Below, in pieces: positions 9,140-16,705 of a stretch of 64,000 nt of DNA. Origin of the DNA: Candidatus Gastranaerophilales bacterium (lineage in GTDB: Bacteria > Cyanobacteriota > Vampirovibrionia > Gastranaerophilales > Gastranaerophilaceae); NCBI GenBank assembly GCA_944322725.1, contig CALUPU010000002.1, forward strand, positions 158,558 to 222,557. The letters are read 5' to 3'. Under the pieces are notes generated by a model, which was not told the DNA's origin, did no database searches, and was given only the letters and a program-made list of their open reading frames with translations. Position 1 is the stretch's first letter; each line of letters begins with the position of its first letter. The position numbers and the translations under genes were made by a program.

Positions 9140-9304
9140 CTAGTTCTGATTTGACCCTGCAAGCATCTGTCTTTTGAGGGTGTAGCAATAGAAATTATCA
9201 ATGTTTTCAATACAGTCATCCAGCACACCGATTAACTTTATGAGGTCTGCCTGCATTTTTATATGTTTTTGCTGTTCTTCTGAGTATTCGTTATCGAATT
9301 CCAT
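9140..9304 (-). CDS. Small acidic hypothetical protein (54 aa)
   Basis: This short reading frame begins at the ATG at 9302-9304 and stops with TAG at 9140-9142. The ATG is preceded by AGGGA with seven bases spacing, a good ribosome-binding site. The product is acidic at its start (MEFDNEYSEEQQKH), probably alpha-helical, soluble and without signal peptide. It may share a transcript with argS. No family is recognised. It is supported by the ribosome-binding site, a candidate promoter and the absence of other content between argS and the divergent promoter at 9423. Confidence 0.5.
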   Translation of the reverse strand: MEFDNEYSEEQQKHIKMQADLIKLIGVLDDCIENIDNFYCYTLKRQMLAGSNQN

Positions 9305-9324
9305 AATTTATCCCTATAACTCAA

Positions 9325-9352
9325 CATATAATTTATCGGCATAATTTGTAAA
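9325..9352 (-). promoter_or_regulatory. Candidate promoter for the 54-aa gene and argS
   Basis: On the minus strand TTTACA (9347-9352) and TATATG (9325-9330) are separated by 16 bases. The -10 is imperfect, so this is tentative. Confidence 0.3.
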
Positions 9353-9422
9353 AACTTTATAAAAATCTCTACCAGTGTAAAGATATGTAAATAACCATAC
9401 AGGGGACTTTTTGTCAGATTGC

Positions 9423-9466
9423 TTGACAAATCCGTTTTTTTTCTATAGTGTTAGTCATGCCTAACA
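9423..9466 (+). promoter_or_regulatory. Promoter with overlapping inverted-repeat operator, upstream of the 9491 gene
   Basis: A perfect -35 TTGACA (9423-9428) is followed after 15 bases by TATAGT (9444-9449). The spacer includes a run of eight T. TGTTAG (9449-9454), six bases, then CTAACA (9461-9466) form an inverted repeat covering the -10 edge and the start point. The same GTTAG-N6-CTAAC core occurs upstream of tolC. Confidence 0.5.
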
Positions 9467-9490
9467 TTTTAAAACCGAAAGGAACGTAAC

Positions 9491-10534
9491 ATGAATCTTT
9501 CAGCTATTGGAAGGTGTATTGACCAGCCTGTTATATTAAACAAACTGCAGAAAAAAATGCCTCTATTGCTAATCGGGGCAGGTGGCGGCTATGGAGTTTA
9601 TGATACTTATAAATCAACAAAGCGAAAACCAAAAGCATATAGAAAACAAAAGGCGATTAAAAATACTATTATTATTTCAACAACAATTGCTGCATCTTTA
9701 ATTGGGGCAAACGGTTTAAAAATAGCGGGTAAACAGATTGTTCCGAGACTTCTTGAAAAATCGTCTATGAAGGAAATTTTGCAAAATAATAAAAATGCGG
9801 TTGAACACTTTATGCAGGAAACAAAACCTGTAAAAAAGATTGAAAATATATTGAATAAAACAAAATCAGAAGCATTGTCGAGAAAAGAAGTTGAAACAGT
9901 TTTAAATGAAATACCGGAGACGGAATCAAAGAATAAACTGTTGTCCGTACTTCTTCCGCAGCCGGAAAATTTGGATGCCAAAGGTATTTTTTCTGAAATA
10001 GGCAGATTGTCTCTTCTCGGTGCGATACCTGTAGTCGGCGGTATATTGGGCGGCATTATGGCAGATAAGGTGACGAAAACAGGTTCAAAAAAATCTACTG
10101 CTAACAAAATAAAAGAAGGCTTTTATCAATATTTTGCCAATATCTTTCTTTGTAATGTCGGTGCATGCGCTGCGTTATTTGCGGCAGAAGGGCTTCAAAA
10201 ATCAAAAATTATAAAACCATTGTCCCCTCTTAAAAAAATGTGCGTGATTCTTGCCGGAATCACAGCAACCGGCATTGTCGGCGGAAGTTACATTGCAAAT
10301 AAAATGAGCCAGAAGATTATTGATCCGTTGTTTGAGGGGAAAAAAGGTAAAAAATCTTCTCTTAACCATAAAGGTGTTTACGATGAGCGCAGACCGGAAC
10401 TTGCTGATATTGCTCTTCATGCCGATGATATTGCAACAGCCGGTGTTCTGTCAGGTTTTAAATGGATTGAACCGGCTTTGCCTTTAATGTATTTTGTTTC
10501 GGGTTACAGGGCAGGAATAGGTTATCGAAATTGA
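9491..10534 (+). CDS. Hypothetical membrane protein (347 aa)
   Basis: No family is recognised. The start follows AAAGGAA with a good spacing. The N-terminal 50 residues are basic and contain a short glycine-rich hydrophobic stretch (PLLLIGAGGGYGVY). Further hydrophobic segments lie near residues 56-75, 170-190 (LLGAIPVVGGILGGIMADKV), 220-240, 250-275 and at the C-terminus (about 315-340). A charged, helix-rich region (about 85-160) separates the first and second groups. The pattern of paired glycine-rich hydrophobic segments suggests a multi-pass inner-membrane protein. It stands alone with its own promoter and operator-like dyad. Confidence 0.6.
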   Translation: MNLSAIGRCIDQPVILNKLQKKMPLLLIGAGGGYGVYDTYKSTKRKPKAYRKQKAIKNTIIISTTIAASLIGANGLKIAGKQIVPRLLEKSSMKEILQNNKNAVEHFMQETKPVKKIENILNKTKSEALSRKEVETVLNEIPETESKNKLLSVLLPQPENLDAKGIFSEIGRLSLLGAIPVVGGILGGIMADKVTKTGSKKSTANKIKEGFYQYFANIFLCNVGACAALFAAEGLQKSKIIKPLSPLKKMCVILAGITATGIVGGSYIANKMSQKIIDPLFEGKKGKKSSLNHKGVYDERRPELADIALHADDIATAGVLSGFKWIEPALPLMYFVSGYRAGIGYRN

Positions 10535-10541
10535 CAATATA

Positions 10542-10558
10542 TTTCTGAATTTCAGAAA
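10542..10558. repeat. Perfect 8-bp inverted repeat after the 9491 gene
   Basis: TTTCTGAA (10542-10549), one base, then TTCAGAAA (10551-10558). With a one-base centre it cannot form an RNA hairpin without opening its inner pairs, and no T-run follows, so an operator is as likely as a terminator. Confidence 0.35.
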
Positions 10559-10641
10559 ATTTAGCGTAGCAGTTGCAAGGTTTTTTGCATTTTGAAAATG
10601 CCCTAAACATTGAGACATCTTAATGTTTGATAATTTTTTAT

Positions 10642-10671
10642 TTGACAAAATTCACTAAAATTAATTATTAT
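10642..10671 (+). promoter_or_regulatory. Promoter of rpsA
   Basis: TTGACA (10642-10647) and TATTAT (10666-10671) are separated by 18 bases. The leader to the ATG at 10715 contains the ribosome-binding site AAGGGAGAG. Confidence 0.6.
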
Positions 10672-10714
10672 AAGTATAGCAAAAGCTAGGATTGTACAGT
10701 AAGGGAGAGAACTA

Positions 10715-11767
10715 ATGGTCGCAAAAGCATACACCGATGATGAATTTGAGTCTTTGATGTCTCAGTATGACTATAAATTTCAAAAAGGTGATCTGGTAAA
10801 AGGAATAGTTTGCGGATATGATTCTGAAGGAGTAATTGTTGACATAGGTGCAAAAACTTCTGCAGTGGTGCCCGAAAGAGAAGCAAGAATTGATGTTTCC
10901 GTTCCTGTAAAGGATGCTCTTGAAAAAGGTCAGGTATATGAATTTTTAATTATCAGAGAAGAAGATGAAGAAGGCAAGTTTATGCTTTCTCATAAAAAAG
11001 TTGCCATGGCTTATGCATGGAAAGAACTCGAAGCACTTAAAGATGAAGACGCTATAGTTGAAGGAACAGTTGTTTCTGTTGTAAAAGGCGGTGTTCTTGT
11101 TGAAGTAAAAGGAGTTAGAGGTTTTGTTCCTTCAAGCCACCTTAGAGCAAAGGATACTGAAAACATAGTCGGTGAAAAAATTGAGTTAAAAATTCTTTCT
11201 CTTGACCCTGCTCAAAATAACTTTATACTTTCAAACAAAAAAGTATACTCTGATGCTCAGGAAGAAACAAAGGAAAATATGTTCAGCAATCTTGAAGTCG
11301 GTCAGGTTGTAAAAGGCGAGGTTGTAAGAATTACGGACTTTGGTGCATTTATTGATATAGGCGGAATGGACGGACTTCTTCCTTTGTCTCAGATGTCTTG
11401 GAGATGGGTAGATCATCCGTCAGATATCCTGAAAATTGCTGATACAATTGATGTTGAGGTAATCGGTATTGACCATGACAAACAGCGTGTAAGCTTAAGC
11501 CTTAAAAATCTCGAAGCTGACCCCTGGATTGAGGCAAAAAATAAAATCAAAGAAAATGATAAAGTCGAAGGTACTATTACCCGAATCAAACACTTTGGTG
11601 CGTTTGTAGAGGTATTCCCCGGTGTGGAAGCGCTTCTTCCTAACAATGAAGTTGTTGAATACCAGAACAAAAATAATTGCATCCTTGCTTCCGGTGATAA
11701 AATTAAAACAACGATTATCAAATTTAATCCTGATGACAGAAGAATCAGCCTCAGCATTGAAGAATAA
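10715..11767 (+). CDS. rpsA: 30S ribosomal protein S1 (short, four S1 domains)
   Basis: S1 binds mRNA on the small ribosomal subunit and helps initiate translation. The 350-residue product has four S1/OB-fold repeats: about residues 23-92 (KGDLVKGIVCGYDSEGVIVD), 110-175, 190-262 (VVKGEVVRITDFGAFIDIGG) and 277-349 (DKVEGTITRIKHFGAFVEV). Enterobacterial S1 has six domains and is about 557 aa; forms of this size occur in cyanobacteria and some other groups, which is mild evidence for the proposed lineage. The gene has a good promoter, a ribosome-binding site and an intrinsic terminator, so it appears monocistronic. Confidence 0.9.
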   Translation: MVAKAYTDDEFESLMSQYDYKFQKGDLVKGIVCGYDSEGVIVDIGAKTSAVVPEREARIDVSVPVKDALEKGQVYEFLIIREEDEEGKFMLSHKKVAMAYAWKELEALKDEDAIVEGTVVSVVKGGVLVEVKGVRGFVPSSHLRAKDTENIVGEKIELKILSLDPAQNNFILSNKKVYSDAQEETKENMFSNLEVGQVVKGEVVRITDFGAFIDIGGMDGLLPLSQMSWRWVDHPSDILKIADTIDVEVIGIDHDKQRVSLSLKNLEADPWIEAKNKIKENDKVEGTITRIKHFGAFVEVFPGVEALLPNNEVVEYQNKNNCILASGDKIKTTIIKFNPDDRRISLSIEE

Positions 11768-11776
11768 TAAAACAAG

Positions 11777-11802
11777 AAGCGGGGTAATAATCCCGCTTTT
11801 TT
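11777..11802 (+). terminator. Intrinsic terminator of rpsA
   Basis: AAGCGGG (11777-11783) pairs with CCCGCTT (11792-11798) around an 8-base loop, followed by a T-run to 11802. Confidence 0.85.
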
Positions 11803-11876
11803 GTAAAAAAATATGAACTTACGCAATATTTTTGATATTTCTGTTTTTATTTCTTTATACAGTCTCGTGGTATTTT

Positions 11877-12491
11877 ATGATTAATGCAGTGAATACTATA
11901 AATAATAATACAAAGCTGACAATGGCATCTCCTCTTGCCGTTTATAAACAGGCGCAAAATCTGACAGCAGTTCTTTCTTCACTTGTCTATCAATCCATTT
12001 CAATTTTATCCGGCGGAGATGAAAACGGTGTAACACGTCAGCAGCTAACGGATTTCATTACCGTTCTTGAGAACGAAAATCTTTCAAAAACCAATGCATA
12101 TAAACTTGTAAATACAATGGTCGATAAATTTGATGTATTATCATCAAACGGTAAAACTATCACTGAAGCTGATTTTCTTGCTGTTATGAAATTTTCTGTG
12201 GCTCAAAGTTTTTCACAAAGCGGTTTGTTAAACTCATTAATAAAAGACGGAAGCCTTAGTATTTCCGATTCACTGCTTTCTCAATTCGGGGCGGATAATG
12301 CAAATACACTGGCATTGATGAGTTTTCTGGATGAACTGTCTGAGGATACTGTAGCCAAAGTTGCATACGGAATGAAGAATGCAAAAGCCAGAGCGTCTGC
12401 TGACCATAGAATCTATGCTTCATCAGATTTTCAGGATTATACAACAGTGACGAAACAACAGGTAACTTTGCCGATTAATATTGCTGTTTAG
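11877..12491 (+). CDS. Hypothetical protein with degenerate EF-hand-like repeats (204 aa)
   Basis: The frame is open from a TTG at 11832, but the ATG at 11877 (after GTGG) gives a product without the unlikely hydrophobic start. Two segments resemble worn EF-hand loops: SGGDENGVTRQQL (near residues 45-57) and SSNGKTITEADF (near 88-100), each flanked by helices. The N-terminal region (SPLAVYKQAQNLTAVLSS) is reminiscent of the EF-hand protein at 30802-31290, so the two may be distant relatives. Key acidic ligands are missing, so calcium binding is doubtful. No signal peptide is seen. The last 17 bases overlap the convergent tolC gene. Confidence 0.5.
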   Translation: MINAVNTINNNTKLTMASPLAVYKQAQNLTAVLSSLVYQSISILSGGDENGVTRQQLTDFITVLENENLSKTNAYKLVNTMVDKFDVLSSNGKTITEADFLAVMKFSVAQSFSQSGLLNSLIKDGSLSISDSLLSQFGADNANTLALMSFLDELSEDTVAKVAYGMKNAKARASADHRIYASSDFQDYTTVTKQQVTLPINIAV

Positions 12492-13980
12492 CTTTTTGTT
12501 CCTGTTCTGTTTTTAAACCTTTGTAGTTTAGCAAAAGAGTTCTTGGACTGATTATTCCGGTGTCAAAGAGCATTTGCGCCTGTGCCTTGTTATAAGCAAT
12601 GATGGAACTTATCAATTGTTGTCGTGCCTGTGTTTTTTCGGTTTGAGATGTCAGTACGTCAATAAATGTGTTTTCTCCCACGTCAAAACCTATAAGGGAA
12701 AACTTTAGACCTTCGTCAGCAGCAAGAACCTGCTTTTTATTTGCTTCTATTCTTTCAAGGGCTGTTCTTGAACTGTAGTATGAGCCTACAATACTTTCTT
12801 TGACCTGTCTTTCAAGATTTGTCAGTTCATACCTTGCGGTTTTGATTTTTGCAAGATCTGCATTTTTTTGCGTTATAGTTCCTACACCCATTTTTTTCCC
12901 TAACGGTACTGTTACGTTAAGGCTCCAGGTATGGTTCGTCCTTAAACTCTGATTCCCAGTTACACCGACTTTTGCAAACTCATAAGTCAAATCTATGTAC
13001 GGGAAAAAATCTGCATAGTTTTTGTTTTTTAAGTTCACTAGAGAGCGAATTTGCGCCCTTTTGGTTTTAATATCTTCTCTTGATTGCAGTGCAACATTAT
13101 ATAAACAATCAATGTTGTTTTTCTTGTCTATAAGTTCTCTTGCCTGTGCACCATGTTCAAAAGGATAAAGCGTTAATGTAACTTCAATACCCATAATATT
13201 TGCCAGCTTTGCCTGTTTCAGTCTTAAGGTGTTCAGTGCTGTTATCAATTCCTGTTTTGCATCTGCATATTGTGCGTCTGCCCTTAAAATATCGTATTTT
13301 GAACCTATCCCTATTTGATAACGTGCCTGCATCAGTTTTAACTGTTCGTGTCTGTCTCTTAAATTTGAAAGCAGTACTTCAATGTTTAATTTAGACTCAA
13401 GCAGTTCATAGTAATAGAGCGTAGTATTTAAAAGAAGTTCACTTTGAGTGTATTTTACATTATGCTTTTGCGACTTATAAAGGTTGCTTCGGCTTGCCAT
13501 ATCATAGAAAACAGTACCGTTTCCGAGCGGATAATCTACCGTAATACCGCTGTAAATAGGATTTTGTCTGATAACTCTAGGGAGAATATCCCCTACAAGA
13601 AATTCACCGTTAAGTGCCTGTATCCTGTATCTGTAATAAAAATCCGGAAGCAAATCGGCTGCTGCTCTTGCATAAAGCCATTTTGCTTCCTGTGCATTTG
13701 TTTTTGCAATTTTTATATCATAGTTGTTTTTTAACGCAACGCACAGACAGGTTTCCAAATCTACAGGAAGGAGATTAATGTCCAAACCTTCTTTTATCTG
13801 CCTGTCCAGATCTCTTTGTGTTGTTTCGTCGAATATTCCGTTTCCTTCTTTGAGGGATTCCAAAAATCTGTCAGAACGATAATTCCAGATAAGACCTTCT
13901 TCTTCTGACTCGCAAAAAACCGGCAAAGCAGGCATGGAGATGAAAAAACTGATAAGTAAAGATATTATGAATTTTTCCAT
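12475..13980 (-). CDS. TolC-family outer-membrane efflux/secretion channel
   Basis: TolC-type proteins form trimeric barrels with a periplasmic tunnel and serve efflux pumps or type I secretion. The 501-residue product has a signal peptide (about residues 1-23, ending PVFCES), then two outer-membrane-efflux repeats with long amphipathic helices. DLETCLCVALKNNYDIKIAK is the typical start of repeat one and ENTFIDVLTSQTEKTQARQQ a typical late block. The ATG follows GGGGAG. No inner-membrane pump or adaptor gene is adjacent, so its partners must lie elsewhere. The promoter region is overlaid by a 28-bp perfect dyad, suggesting repressor control. The 3' end overlaps the convergent gene by 17 bases. 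Confidence 0.88.
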   Translation of the reverse strand: MEKFIISLLISFFISMPALPVFCESEEEGLIWNYRSDRFLESLKEGNGIFDETTQRDLDRQIKEGLDINLLPVDLETCLCVALKNNYDIKIAKTNAQEAKWLYARAAADLLPDFYYRYRIQALNGEFLVGDILPRVIRQNPIYSGITVDYPLGNGTVFYDMASRSNLYKSQKHNVKYTQSELLLNTTLYYYELLESKLNIEVLLSNLRDRHEQLKLMQARYQIGIGSKYDILRADAQYADAKQELITALNTLRLKQAKLANIMGIEVTLTLYPFEHGAQARELIDKKNNIDCLYNVALQSREDIKTKRAQIRSLVNLKNKNYADFFPYIDLTYEFAKVGVTGNQSLRTNHTWSLNVTVPLGKKMGVGTITQKNADLAKIKTARYELTNLERQVKESIVGSYYSSRTALERIEANKKQVLAADEGLKFSLIGFDVGENTFIDVLTSQTEKTQARQQLISSIIAYNKAQAQMLFDTGIISPRTLLLNYKGLKTEQEQKAKQQY

Positions 13981-14045
13981 TATCTCCCCATTTTCAAGTG
14001 CTTCTACACATAAGAAAGCTTATTTGAAAATGACGGAAATTCTTA

Positions 14046-14061
14046 TAGCCGAACGGCTATT
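14046..14061 (-). promoter_or_regulatory. Hairpin in the tolC leader
   Basis: ATAGCC (14046-14051) and GGCTAT (14056-14061) enclose four bases. It lies between the tolC promoter and start codon, so the tolC mRNA should carry this small stem-loop; its role is unknown. Confidence 0.35.
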
Positions 14062-14102
14062 TTCAAGGATAAATCAGTTATCTTATCTGTACTTGACAAA
14101 TT

Positions 14103-14118
14103 GTTAGTTATGCCTTAC
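14103..14118. promoter_or_regulatory. Degenerate copy of the GTTAG-N6-CTAAC dyad
   Basis: GTTAG (14103-14107), TTATGC, CTTAC (14114-14118) differs by one base from a perfect dyad. Its centre resembles that of the site at 9449 (TCATGC). It lies just upstream of the perfect 28-bp dyad, directly after a TTGACA at 14093-14098. Confidence 0.35.
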
Positions 14119-14124
14119 TCTTAT

Positions 14125-14153
14125 ATTATAAGTTAGTTTAATCTAACTTATAA
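14125..14153 (-). promoter_or_regulatory. tolC promoter embedded in a 28-bp perfect inverted repeat
   Basis: TTATAAGTTAG (14126-14136), six bases, then CTAACTTATAA (14143-14153) form 11-bp perfect arms. On the minus strand TTATAA (14148-14153) and TATAAT (14125-14130), 17 bases apart, make the tolC promoter, so a bound protein would cover both boxes. By symmetry a weaker plus-strand promoter (TTATAA 14126-14131, TATAAC 14149-14154) faces the candidate small RNA. Confidence 0.55.
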
Positions 14154-14160
14154 CGGATTA

Positions 14161-14232
14161 ATTCTTCAAATTTTTAGACCAATACCATAATTCACTTTGG
14201 CGGCTGCTAGTCTTTCTCCTGCAGCCTTTTTT
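14161..14232 (+). ncRNA. Candidate small RNA, about 70 nt, with anti-Shine-Dalgarno loop
   Basis: A plus-strand promoter within the shared dyad would start a transcript near 14161. An intrinsic terminator ends at 14232, yet no plus-strand gene lies in between or just upstream, and there is no ATG in the stretch. The terminator loop holds TCTTTCTCCT, complementary to AGGAGAAAGA, the kind of sequence found at ribosome-binding sites. This is the layout of a trans-acting small RNA. Both neighbouring protein genes are on the other strand. The exact 5' end is uncertain. Confidence 0.4.
14202..14232 (+). terminator. Intrinsic terminator without an upstream gene (plus strand)
   Basis: GGCTGC (14202-14207) pairs with GCAGCC (14221-14226) around a pyrimidine-rich 13-base loop; six T follow. 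The minus strand has no T-run at the other side, so it does not serve the 95-aa gene at 14244. Confidence 0.6.
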
Positions 14233-14243
14233 ATCGTGCGAAG

Positions 14244-14531
14244 TTACCAGATTACCCTGAAACCTTTAAAAAAGTTTTTTGGAGTTACTTTTTCTTGAAC
14301 AGGTATAGTGTTTTGTTCTCTGTATTCTGTCTTTGTAAGCGGATTCTGCTTGTGTTCAAGATTCATGATTTCGCTGTTTGTAAAGTGTGTTCGCTCAAGT
14401 GTCTCCATAGGCTGTGCTGCCTGTGTGGAAAATATTCTTGAATTAATTTGGGCAGAAACATCCATCGCACCTTCTGCAAATGCGGTTGAGGAAATTGTTG
14501 ATAGTAATAGGATAGTTATAATTTTTTTCAT
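14244..14531 (-). CDS. Small secreted hypothetical protein (95 aa) next to tpsB
   Basis: A clear signal peptide (MKKIITILLLSTISSTAFA, residues 1-19) leaves a mature protein of 76 residues, rich in Gln, Glu and Thr and without cysteine or repeats. AGGGTG precedes the ATG with good spacing. The gene starts 21 bases after the stop of tpsB on the same strand, so it is probably co-transcribed with the transporter. A periplasmic helper for TpsA export, or an unrelated secreted peptide, are both possible. No family is recognised. Confidence 0.55.
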   Translation of the reverse strand: MKKIITILLLSTISSTAFAEGAMDVSAQINSRIFSTQAAQPMETLERTHFTNSEIMNLEHKQNPLTKTEYREQNTIPVQEKVTPKNFFKGFRVIW

Positions 14532-14552
14532 AAAGACACCCTGCTTTTATTT

Positions 14553-16637
14553 TTATAAGTTTTCTTTTTTTTGTTTTTTAGGTCTGGGATTTCTTCCGGC
14601 AACAATTCTTCCTATATCAGGAGCACATGTTATGTCAAAATGGAATCTTCCCATTTTCTGGTCAACATCATATTTGTTGTTAAGCCCGAATCCCCAGTAA
14701 AAACGCGCGGCAAGGTCGCGTTTTAGATTTACTCTTAAACCCAGACCCCAACTCATAAGAAAATCACCGCTGTCAACAGCCTGACCGTCTTTGTATGGGA
14801 AAACCATACCGTTGTCCATAAACACAGCACCTTTTATCATTTCTCTCGGGTAAATATAACCCAGCCTGTCTGAACCGATAGCTTTTGGCAGAAACGGAAG
14901 AGGTGTTATAATTTCAGCACTGGCAAGGTAGCCGCTTTTACCGAGAAGAAGACCTTCCGAGTATCCTCTTACTGTTGAAAGACCGCCGATTTGGAATTGT
15001 TCCATCCAGGGAAGTCTGTCTTGCGGAGAGTACTGACCAGAAACTCTGAATTGACCTATTATTCCGTGTCCGAAGTCATGCAGCCTTGTGATATTTCCTT
15101 CATATTTGAAGAAATCTTCGTCGCCGCCCAGTGCTTCAAATCCGACAGAACCGTAATGACCCGTGTACCAGATACCGCGTTCAGTATCTTTTTTTGCATT
15201 GAAGCCCTGCGTAACGGAGAATGTGCCGAGACTTGGCAATTTTACGCCTGATATGTCTGTAGTTGAGCGTTTAATGCTGCTTGCTGTGTAGGAACTGAGA
15301 TTAAAACCCTGTTTGTCGATTAAAGGATGTGTTAAGTAAACGCTGTAAACCTGTGAAGTACCGCCGATACCGAATTGTCTTAACGGGCCGTTGACAACTG
15401 ATATGTTACCTGCTGAAACTGAAGCACCGAGTCTGGTTCCGTATTTATTAATCGGAAAATTGTAATCAGCAAAGCCCACTCTGTTGCCGCTTCCGAGGTA
15501 TCCGCCCAGCGACATTCTGTCGCGGTGACCGAATAAACTGTCGGCAGAAAGCATACCTCCCCATCTTGTTGTACCGATGGTTTGGCGGCCCTGATTGTCG
15601 GTCATAAATGCTATATGAAACGGAAACGGGTCTTCGGCATTCAGTGTAATATCTGTCTGACCCTGCTCTTCACCGGCAGAAAGACCGACTTTTAATTTTA
15701 TAGGATTGTTGTTGTTGAATTTTATTACATCTTGTTCCAGTTCGCTGATTTTTAAAAGGTCACCGGGTTTTGGCGCAACGCGGCTTTCGATGTATCCTGT
15801 TTTAGTCCAGCGGTTATTTTTTACGGTAACTTTGCCTACCGTACCTTCAAACAAACCGATTTTTAAAACACCGTTTGTAATGTCCTGCGGAGGCAGATAG
15901 GCTTTTGATGTAGCATAATCACCGAGAATATAGCACCTTGTAATGCTGTTGACTACCTTGTGGATATCTTCAATTGTAACCGGCTGTGAAAGCAGAGGAG
16001 AAGCGAGTTTTTGCAGTTCTTCTTCCGTAAATACACGGGATGCAGGAAATTCAACTTTTGTAATAGTTGCTCTTACAGCGTCAGAATCTCCGGGTTTTGA
16101 AAGATTGTCTTCTACAATAACAGGCGGTCTGCCTGATTTTTTGTCTTTAAATTCTGCATACAGATTCAGCTTTTTCTCTTTGTTTTCCTGAGGAAGAGGA
16201 TTTAACTCTGCCTGCAGCTTTTTGCTTTCATAGAGTTTGTATTTTTGCTGTTCCGGTGTTGTTTCAAGATAATCAGGCGCCGGTTTTGGTGCGGCTGCCT
16301 GCACGTGTTTCTCAGGCTGAATAGGAGTCTGATTATTTCCGGTTGCTTTTTCTGGGGATGAGTCGGAATTGTTTGAATTTGTTGTATTGTACTGCACAGC
16401 GGGTACAGGCACGGGAACTGTTGATGCTGTTTTAATTACCTGTTGTTGAACTTTGGGTTCAGCTTTTTGTACCTGTTTCACGGGCTTATCAGCAACGGTC
16501 TGAGGTTTAGGAATGGAAGTTTTGGCAGGTAAAGGTACAGGTACTGCATTTTTTGCATTTCCCGCTGCACTCTCCGCTGCTATGGTAAAATTTTGACTTA
16601 ATAAACAAAGGCTTATTAAGAATACTAATTTTTTCAT
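14553..16637 (-). CDS. Two-partner secretion transporter TpsB (ShlB/FhaC/HecB family)
   Basis: TpsB proteins are outer-membrane barrels that move a partner TpsA exoprotein to the cell surface. The product (694 aa) has a signal peptide (MKKLVFLISLCLLSQNFTIA), an unusually long Pro/Gln/Lys-rich linker to about residue 185, POTRA domains (about 190-330; VEFPASRVFTEEELQKLA) and a 16-stranded barrel (about 340-694). VRGY, the Omp85/TpsB signature, lies near residue 555 in GLSTVRGYSEG. The family is usually 550-600 aa; the excess is the linker. In-frame TTG codons at 16649 and 16646 sit closer to AGGA and could be the true start. It is divergent from the giant tpsA gene. Confidence 0.88.
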   Translation of the reverse strand: MKKLVFLISLCLLSQNFTIAAESAAGNAKNAVPVPLPAKTSIPKPQTVADKPVKQVQKAEPKVQQQVIKTASTVPVPVPAVQYNTTNSNNSDSSPEKATGNNQTPIQPEKHVQAAAPKPAPDYLETTPEQQKYKLYESKKLQAELNPLPQENKEKKLNLYAEFKDKKSGRPPVIVEDNLSKPGDSDAVRATITKVEFPASRVFTEEELQKLASPLLSQPVTIEDIHKVVNSITRCYILGDYATSKAYLPPQDITNGVLKIGLFEGTVGKVTVKNNRWTKTGYIESRVAPKPGDLLKISELEQDVIKFNNNNPIKLKVGLSAGEEQGQTDITLNAEDPFPFHIAFMTDNQGRQTIGTTRWGGMLSADSLFGHRDRMSLGGYLGSGNRVGFADYNFPINKYGTRLGASVSAGNISVVNGPLRQFGIGGTSQVYSVYLTHPLIDKQGFNLSSYTASSIKRSTTDISGVKLPSLGTFSVTQGFNAKKDTERGIWYTGHYGSVGFEALGGDEDFFKYEGNITRLHDFGHGIIGQFRVSGQYSPQDRLPWMEQFQIGGLSTVRGYSEGLLLGKSGYLASAEIITPLPFLPKAIGSDRLGYIYPREMIKGAVFMDNGMVFPYKDGQAVDSGDFLMSWGLGLRVNLKRDLAARFYWGFGLNNKYDVDQKMGRFHFDITCAPDIGRIVAGRNPRPKKQKKENL

Positions 16638-16667
16638 CCTAATCAACAATTCCTACAAGTACTTTAA

Positions 16668-16697
16668 ATCATATATTATTAATTGTCAGCAAGTCAA
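16668..16697 (-). promoter_or_regulatory. Promoter of tpsB
   Basis: On the minus strand TTGACT (16692-16697) and TATGAT (16668-16673) are separated by 18 bases, about 30 bases before the ATG. Confidence 0.5.
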
Positions 16698-16705
16698 CAA
16701 AAGTT

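Noticed and set aside
9607..10107. A 166-codon minus-strand frame opposite the orphan membrane protein
   Set aside because: The plus-strand frame has a ribosome-binding site, promoter and signal-like composition; the opposite frame has none.
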